DNA of 64,000 nt. It comes from Parascedosporium putredinis. Lineage: Eukaryota; Ascomycota; Sordariomycetes; Microascales; Microascaceae. The notes under the pieces were generated by a model. The model made no database searches, had not been told where the DNA came from, and was given only the letters and a program-made list of their open reading frames with translations. Below are positions 57,412-64,000 of this stretch, one piece after another. The position numbers and the translations under genes are program-made. Location: assembly GCA_949357655.1 (NCBI GenBank), contig CASHTG010000016.1, forward strand, positions 496,001-560,000, given 5' to 3'. Numbering within the stretch: the first letter of the stretch is position 1; every line of letters starts with the position of its first letter.

Positions 57412-58419
57412 TTACGCCTCCGCGAAGATGAAATCCTCGAGCTGCTTGTACGCAGTTTCGAGGTTGTCGTTGACGATTATGATGTCGTGGACGCCGGGTA
57501 CTTTGGAGTACTCGAGCTCGACTTTGGCCTGTTGAAGACGAGCTTGGATACTCGCCTCGGCCTCAGTGCCGCGGCCACGAAGGCGCTCCTCGAGGGCGGC
57601 CTCGGAAGGGGGCGCGATGAAGATGTAGCGGGCAGGAAACTTGGAGGCCTTGATTTGTTTGACACCCTAGATGAGAGAACGATCCATGGTCAGCCTTTTC
57701 CTTTGTCTTGATCTAGGTAAAAGAGGCAACGCGGGGTAATTTCAAAGGGGAAAGCATTGGGGGAAAAGAAGCCAAGGAGGTGGGGAGGACGAGATGGGCC
57801 ACAGCAAAGTTAGACTAACCTCCATTTCGATATCGAGCACGACCACCTTGCCCTTGGCGGTCTGGTCCTGGATGGTCTGCTTGCTGGTGCCGTAGCGGTT
57901 ACCACCAAACTTGGCGTGCTCCACGAAGCTGTCCTTGGTGATGAGGTCCTCGAACTCGTTCATCGGGACAAAGTGGTAGTGCACGCCGTGGGTCTCTCCA
58001 TCGCGAGGTTGGCGGGTGGTGTGGGAGACGGAGAGAGTGAAGGCGTCCGGGTGGCGGCTCTTCAGGAGGCCCCAGAGGGTGCCTTTTCCGGCGCCCGAAG
58101 GACCGGAGATGACGACCGGGCGGGTATCCGTGGGGAGCTCTAGTGTGGAGGAAGCATCAACGCGTTAGTTTCGATATCTCATGGCCTGATATGCTTCCGC
58201 ACGTGCCTGGCTCTATTGCGGAGGGCGGGTTCCCGAGGTTTGGGGGAATGGATGACGGAGGGTGGGGGCCTAGAAGGCCTCCCCCGTTTGCCGGCGTCGA
58301 AGGGGACGGAGTCGCACGGCGAAGCGGGGGACCTGAAGGGGGAAGCGGGGGGAACGGGCATGTGCAAGCAAGATCAAGCAGAGACGAAAGGACAGGGGGT
58401 TGCGGTACGTACTAGCCAT
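57412..58419 (-). CDS. GUK1: Guanylate kinase
   Basis: Converts GMP to GDP with ATP. Exons are 58413-58419 (ATGGCTA), 57820-58139 and 57412-57666. The P-loop is ISGPSGAGKGTLWGLL. GMP-binding residues are in SVSHTTRQPRDGETHGVHYHF. The lid region is RYIFIAPPSEAALEERLRGR, and the C-terminus reads DIIIVNDNLETAYKQLEDFI. Phases fit exactly with no frame break, giving 193 aa, a normal cytosolic length. The first coding exon is only 7 nt. The frame is open upstream of this ATG to another ATG at 58512, which would add a 31-residue Arg/Ser-rich, acid-free leader. That looks like a mitochondrial presequence, so two forms are possible. Confidence 0.93.
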
Positions 58420-58512
58420 GGTCAGGAAGTGGCGTGAGGAAAGTCGGAAGGCTGCTTGGGGGTTGGTGTGGGAAAGGTTGTACAGGAGGCGGGAGGAGGA
58501 GCGCGGGAGCAT
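58420..58512 (-). other. GUK1: Possible N-terminal mitochondrial leader of guanylate kinase
   Basis: 31 in-frame codons directly upstream of the GUK1 ATG, beginning MLPRSSSRLLYNLSHTNP and ending SSRHFLT. It has four Arg and two His and no Asp or Glu. Whether translation starts here is not shown by the sequence. Confidence 0.45.
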
Positions 58513-60762
58513 GGAGAGTGGTTTGAGGTTGAAAAAGGTTGGAAAAAGGTCGACGTGGGTCGGATTTAATGGCCGACTTTGGGGAGGGCGTGCTAAAAGA
58601 AGGGTGTAGCGGGGATCGACTTGATGGAGTCAAAAGAGCGGGCTGGATGCAGTGCTGCAGGTAGCTTCAGTTGAGAGAACAAACATTGAACTGAGCCAAT
58701 TCAATCTTGTCCATTTCGGCCTTGTGGCCTGGAGAAACTCTATGAGACGTCAAAGAGCACGGAGCCTGAAAACTTGATAATCTCAACATCGCCCCAAGGA
58801 GGGGTTCGATATTTTTGCGTGGTGTAATATTGTATCTGCCTTGATGTTAAGATTTATAGATCTATTGGATCCACTAGAGCCAGAGGCAGACCTATCCCAA
58901 CTATGGACGGTAACGCACTTGTTTAACAAATGTGCAAAAGAAGCTACATATTCATGTGGTCTACCGAGGTAGTGGTTCACCAGAATTCCTGAGTGGCGGC
59001 TACCAGAACGACCTCCTCTGAGTCAAAATTGTAGTTTGGACCAACGCGATTGATGGGTCGCGTCTCCAGCTCTTCGGCCTGGGCCTCATAAGGCACTCTG
59101 TGCATTTCATCGATAGGGGACCCTCTCTCTTCCTATCCCATCAACTTGGTATGCGGCCCAGAGTTCAAGCACCTAGACCTTGGAAGCGAAAGGGAGAAGG
59201 AATTGAGGTGAACCCGCCCCGCCATTGCTGGCAAGAAATCAAAATAACCCCCAAAAAAAAAAATGCTTCAATGCTCGCGCGAAATTCAAAATACAGTCCA
59301 AATGCCTGGTTCAGGAACATTTGAATCCTCTTCCCACGCTTGTCCAGCCTCAGCCTTTGTCTCCCGTTCTGGAAACACGACCTCAATCCGTGGCTGCCAT
59401 GCAGGCGCTCAAGGGCAGCCATCAGTGTCATTGTAATTTACCCGGCCCGAGTCAGGGTGGCATAGAAAAGCGCTGACAGGTCAGGCTAATGGAGCGTTTC
59501 CTATTACCTTAAAAAGGAATGAAAAAGTTCCATCATTGAAATTTCCCCAGATGGGAACGGTCCATGAATTTTCAACCTGGGTGGACCTGCACTGCCACCG
59601 TGCACATGGTGCAAGCTAATTTGGCGTGTAATTAAAACCCGACGGGGCGATCCCCTGCCCGCCTCCATCCAAGGTCCGCACAAGCGTTCATGCAGGCACG
59701 TTTGAGGGCATTGGTTGCCGTTTTCGGTCGTGATCCTCCATGAAGCTCGTATTGAGACCTCTCACTTCGAATTGTGGATATACACGACACGAGGGGGAGG
59801 TTTGGCAGCACAATTTCTTCGTTCGCAGGCTGTCTTGCTTGTCGTGTCCGGCTCTCTGTCTGAGGGTTATTGTACAAGTAGCACACAGGGGGGACGAGAC
59901 CTTTGCGTCCCACGTGGAATCAGCGACTCATTCGCGCGTCAGTGTGCACCATGCAAAGGTGGATGCTGTGTGAAGATGGCCAGCCAGCCAGCAATCCCCT
60001 CCGTGGCAGTTGAAACATCAAGCGCTGAAGCGGCTCCGCAATGCTCGTTGCAGCACAACCAGGGAAGAGGGTTTGTTCTTCCCGTAATTGGCGATGGCGA
60101 GGAGCCTAGCAAAACACAGAGGTTCCGCAACTCACCTTGGCAGTGCGACGAGGGCCCAGAAAGCCAAGGAAAACAAATTCAACGGCAATAACTTGGCCTT
60201 CTGGATGATAAATGGTCCAGCAACGGTGAAGGTGATGGGGGATGGTTGAGTGTAATAGACATGAGGAAACCCGAGACCTTTTCCCAGTGAATGGCTTGGC
60301 TCATGGCTGGGCCAGTGCTAGGCCACCCCCTTTGCGGTGTGAGTCCCAATCAGGTTGCAAAGCCCACCCAGAAGAGCCTTCCCCCTGGTCCTCCCCAATA
60401 ACAGCGCTCGCTTGGCTTGCAGTACCCCTTTCTCCCTCGTCTTTTTCCGGCCGGGTTCCCTGTCGTGTCGAAACATATCACTATCGTGCCTTCCACCATA
60501 TGGAGAGAGCGCTTCCCTCCTTCTCGTTGCACGAACCTTCCTTCTCGTGAATCTTCTTGTCGCTCCTTACGCCCGCCTTGAATCCTTGATTGCTTTTTGG
60601 CAATCGTCCTTTCCCTCTTCTCCGTCACTCCTTCACTATATATATATAAATTTACATTTTTCCCCCTCAGACCCCGTCTCATCGGTCCCCTTTTGCGCGC
60701 TTTATCGATACACAAACCGCCTACCACCGAATCCCACTCACGTCGAGCGTGTTGTCTTCGCG
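58513..60762. promoter_or_regulatory. Long divergent intergenic region GUK1 / GEL
   Basis: About 2.25 kb. It holds a TATA-like stretch before the GEL start (listed separately). Several open frames of 60-158 codons lack recognisable content. Confidence 0.45.
60637..60650 (+). promoter_or_regulatory. TATA-like element upstream of GEL
   Basis: TATATATATATAAA, 113-126 nt before the GEL start codon, within a pyrimidine-rich upstream region. Position and sequence fit a TATA box, but a plain AT repeat is also possible. Confidence 0.4.
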
Positions 60763-62542
60763 ATGCATGTGAGTATAAGCCAAACACCCCATCTCCCCTT
60801 TACGTCTTGACAGAACTTGGGCTGCTCGGGTCGGGCGCGAAACAAGGCACATTTTTTCAAGGCTGCCTTGGTTTTGAATTGCTCTCCCTTGGCTGGCCCC
60901 GTGGATAGGATGGCAGGCGACTAGGGGCCGTGTCTTCCGCCGGTTGCAGCTTACCCACATTTCAAAGCATCTTTGCCCGGCTTTCATGCCACGGCGGAGG
61001 CTAGAGAAGCTTATAGTTGACTGTGCATTTACGCTGTCGCACTCTTTATACTGCTGCTGGATCCATTGCGCCAGTCCTTGTCGCAAATCGCTAACTGTGG
61101 CCCCTCCCGCTTCGCGTTTTAGTTCCCAAGCACTCTCGGTCTCCTCGCCGCTATTGCGGCTCCCTCACCTCTGCCGTCGACCCCCTTGAGGTGAAGGGCC
61201 GCTACTTTGTCAACCCCAATGACGGCTCGCGGTTCCAAATTGTTGGTATTGATTACCAACCTGGCGGTTCCGCGGGTTACAAGCCCGACCTGGGCAGGGA
61301 TCCCCTCTCCGACCGGGACCACTGCCTTCGAGATGCCGCCCTGATGCAGGTTCTCGGTGTCAACACCATTCGCGTTTATAACCTCGACCCCAACATCAAC
61401 CACGACGAGTGTGCTAGCATCTTCAATGCTGCTGGCATGTACATGATCATCGATGTCAACTCTCCCCTCCCCGGCGAAGCCTTGACTTCCTACAACCCCT
61501 GGGAAAGCTACTACAACACCTACCTCAACCGCACTTTTGCCATTGTCGAGGCTTTCAAGAGCTACCCCAACACCCTGCTCTTCTTCTCCGGAAACGAAGT
61601 TATCGACAAGGCCGAGAGCGCCGAGTTTGGGCCCCGCTACATCCGTGCCGTCACTCGTGACTTGAAGAACTATATCAAGAAGCACTCTGACCGCTATATC
61701 CCCGTCGGCTACTCTGCCGCTGATGTCCGAGACATCCTCTGGGATTCCTGGAACTACTTCACCTGCCGCATCAAGGGCGAGAAGGATGACGAGTCTCGCG
61801 CTGACGTGTTCGGCCTCAACTCATACTCGTGGTGCGGTAACGCCACCTTTGAGTCTTCCACCTTCAAGGATCTCGTCGAGGGCTTTGCCGACACCTCAGT
61901 CCCCATTTTCTTCTCCGAGTTTGGCTGCAACGAGGTCACTCCCCGTCCCTTCACCGAAATTGCCGCCATCTATAGCGACAAGATGACTCCTGTTTTCTCG
62001 GGTGGCATGGTTTACGAGTACACCCAGGAGAAGAACAACTACGGTCTTGTCCAACTCGACGACGAGGGCAACGCCGAGCTTCTGGTCGACTATAACACGC
62101 TCGCCCAGCGATATGGTGCTCTCGACTTCGATGCCCTCTACTCCCAGAAGGCTGGCGACGACACCCCGAGCCCGTGACCTGCGATGCTAAGCTCATTACC
62201 CAAAAGGGTTTCGATACCAACTTCACTATCCCCGACATGCCTTCCGACAACTCGAATGAGATTCTCAACCGCGGTGTCAGGCCCGCCCCCGTTGGCAAGC
62301 TTGTCGAGGTCACTGAGCTCGTCACTCCCCACAAGGTCACCGATACCGACGGCAACGAGCTCACCAATGTTGGTATCAAGGTCGTTCCCGACAACGGCTG
62401 GAACAAGCCCGGTGTGAACACCGCTTTTGCCGTTGGCGCTGGTGTTGACGGCGCTTCCAGCAGCGACGAGGAGGATGCCGGTGCTTTCCTCCGCCCTACT
62501 CTTCTCGCGCTCGCTCTTCCCGCGATCGCTTACTTCCTGTAA
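60763..62542 (+). CDS. GPI-anchored 1,3-beta-glucanosyltransferase, GH72 (Gel/Gas)
   Basis: Cell-wall enzyme that cuts and rejoins 1,3-beta-glucan chains at the outer face of the plasma membrane. Exon 1 (60763-60768) encodes only Met-His. After a 354-nt intron, exon 2 (61123-62542) gives a signal peptide (FPSTLGLLAAIAGSLTSA). The GH72 domain follows, with acid/base Glu161 (LLFFSGNEVID) and nucleophile Glu268 (PIFFSEFGCNEV). A hydrophobic tail (FLRPTLLALALPAIAYFL) after a Ser/Asp/Gly-rich stretch marks a GPI signal. No Cys-rich X8 (CBM43) module is present, so it is a short-type member. Two bases are missing, near 61157 and at 62164-62167. With both restored the protein is 475 aa. Confidence 0.92.
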
Positions 62543-63823
62543 GCGATTCTATGCGCTGAGATGGGGGTGAGGTGGCTGGCTGGTTGAATGAGGGGTCGAT
62601 CCCCTCGGGCGAGCAGTCATGTCGTTGAATGCGGAATGTTTTGCTTTATTGTCAAGCGCGCCTGGCCTTTGTTTATGTAAATACCGTACGCCTCGTGTGT
62701 TGTGTTTTGGCTACTTGTGCTGTCGTGAGTGTGTAAGTTGAGGCTCCCTCGTAATAGGGAAGGGGTAGTGGTGAAGTGTCAAGAGTGTAATGGGGATGGA
62801 GATGTAGACGGAGGGGAGACAAGGTGCAATAAATAACTGTCAACGAATCGGTTTTTGCTTGTGAGCGTGCCTGTGCGTGGCTATGTGCTAACTGTTCCAT
62901 GTCTCTACGTATGTAATCCACTGAGCATCCCGAAAGCTAATACGGCCCAATCTATCTCTCTTTCCCTCCTCGTGACCGGAGCCATGGCCGTCCAGGAGTT
63001 TGGCATGGCGTCGCGTCGCACATACGTAGGCATGTGGAGTCTGGGTGGAGAGCCCAAAGGGAGGAGGGAGGCAAGGCATGAAAAATGATGGGCTTGGAAT
63101 TCCTTGGCCCGCGCCAGTGTATCCGTGTATGTACAGCGCGCGGTCATGTTCATGATCCATTCCCAACTTTTCTTTTGCCCCCAACAATGACGATCAAAAG
63201 GGGGGAACGTAGGTCGAAAAGCTCCTCGCGCGAAATACAGCATGGTCTAGGCGAGAGATGCCAATGCTGTCGGGAGGAGAGAGTTCCCATACCCAAGGAA
63301 CCCGGACCCGATGACGGAGGGACATGGAATACACCCGAGGCAAAGGACGCAGAGTGAAGCGAGAGCTCGTGTCGGCACGCTCACGAGGTACGGCATGTGG
63401 TGTCACCGAAATCTACATGCAAGGGCGCGAAAAGCAAGACAGCGAGGACAGAGCACATAGCAGCACACAGCAAGTGGAAGGGAAAAAAAAAAAGGGGGTG
63501 GGACAGAGAATAGGTTGCAAAAGTCTTTAGTGTAGCTCGATTCTTCTATCACCGATACCTAAAGAATAGTTGCGCAAAAAGGTTCTTTATCATCATCCGT
63601 TCCTTACGTAGTCGTACCAACCCACACGCCTCGTTTCCGTTTACTGCCGCCGGTCCGGTTCTCCAAAAAAAAGATAAAAAAGAGGATGATCTTCCTTTTC
63701 TCTTTTACTATTTTATAAAAAAAAAAAAAAAAAGGGTGGTTTAAGGTTTATTGTTGTGCGCTTGGGGAGGGGGATATAATAGTATGTTGAGTCTTGCGTG
63801 AGCTGTTTATGCTTCTGGGAGAC
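62543..63823. other. Convergent intergenic region
   Basis: About 1.3 kb between the GEL and ATP-citrate lyase stop codons. A 17-nt A run (63717-63733) lies near the right end. Nothing else is recognised. Confidence 0.5.
63717..63733 (+). repeat. Poly(A) tract
   Basis: Seventeen consecutive A, about 90 nt beyond the ATP-citrate lyase stop codon. On that gene's strand it is a T run. Confidence 0.9.
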
Positions 63824-64000
63824 TTAACCCTGGAACTCGGGAACCTGGTTCTCCTCCCACCTGCCGGGGACGAGGGCAAGGGGGACGATGCCAGACACGT
63901 GCATCTCGGGACCGAACACCCTGGCGTTGAGTCCCAGTTCTTGGGTAGCGGCCTTGAGGTTCTTAAGACCCTCCTGGTAGTTGGGGCCGGCACGACGGAC
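63824..64000 (-). CDS. ATP-citrate lyase subunit, C-terminal end (partial)
   Basis: Last 58 residues of a protein that continues beyond the right edge. The segment VRRAGPNYQEGLKNLKAATQ, then LNARVFGPEMHVSGIVPLAL and the ending EENQVPEFQG match the C-terminus of the smaller (ATP-grasp, ACLA-like) subunit of fungal ATP-citrate lyase. That enzyme makes cytosolic acetyl-CoA from citrate for lipid synthesis and acetylation. The frame is clean within the window. Fungi encode the two subunits in separate, often divergent genes; the partner would lie outside this window. Confidence 0.85.
   Translation of the reverse strand, partial: VRRAGPNYQEGLKNLKAATQELGLNARVFGPEMHVSGIVPLALVPGRWEENQVPEFQG

Overview
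This 64 kb window is nuclear DNA of a filamentous ascomycete (Pezizomycotina). The gene set and protein wording look most like Sordariomycetes, but I cannot name the species. The evidence is: genes with several short GT-AG introns (mostly 50-150 nt) and CTAAC-type branch points; a core fungal gene set (Ima1, Alg14, a Cdc10-type septin, a GH72 glucanosyltransferase, a KDM4-type JmjC demethylase, fungal ATP-citrate lyase); and large introns or AT-rich repeat islands that are absent. I found no tRNA, rRNA, CRISPR or transposon.

Layout, left to right. 1-14.7 kb: IMA1 (partial, -), ALG14 (+), mitoribosomal mS23 (-), a PPR protein (+), COX8 (-), a Gfd2/YDR514C-like nuclease-fold protein with a repeat-bearing tail (+), frataxin (-), a conserved unnamed membrane protein (+) and AP-3 sigma (-). 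15-33 kb: cytosolic leucyl-tRNA synthetase (+), DPH3 (-), a peroxisomal ABCD half-transporter (+), an RBR-type ubiquitin ligase (+) and an Hsp70-fold ATPase (+). 33-48 kb: KDM4-like demethylase (-), LCB3-type sphingoid-base phosphate phosphatase (-), an OAR1-like ketoacyl reductase (+) and the SUMO E1 subunit UBA2 (-). 49-64 kb: queuosine salvage enzyme QNG1 (+), DNA polymerase delta subunit 4 (-), SKI8 (-), mitoribosomal bL32m (-), septin CDC10 (+), guanylate kinase (-), GH72 GEL/GAS (+) and the 3' end of ATP-citrate lyase (-). Genes mostly alternate as divergent and convergent pairs. The set is housekeeping rather than a pathway cluster, although seven or eight products are expected to be mitochondrial.

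A dominant technical signal runs through the window. At least 13 conserved genes are broken by single-base frame shifts, about 30 in all, nearly all of them one base missing from a short homopolymer. Adding one base back at each break makes the exon lengths fit the splice phases exactly, so I read these as consensus-sequence errors and annotate the genes as intact.

The most interesting biology is in the RBR ligase gene at 25.5-28.7 kb. After a 14-nt micro-exon it carries two phase-compatible alternative exons that each encode the Cys-rich second half of RING2. Other points worth a look are a 22-residue tandem repeat downstream of the Gfd2-like gene, an in-frame presequence-like extension on guanylate kinase, a long hairpin inside an intron of the ketoacyl reductase gene, and several coding exons of 3-14 nt.
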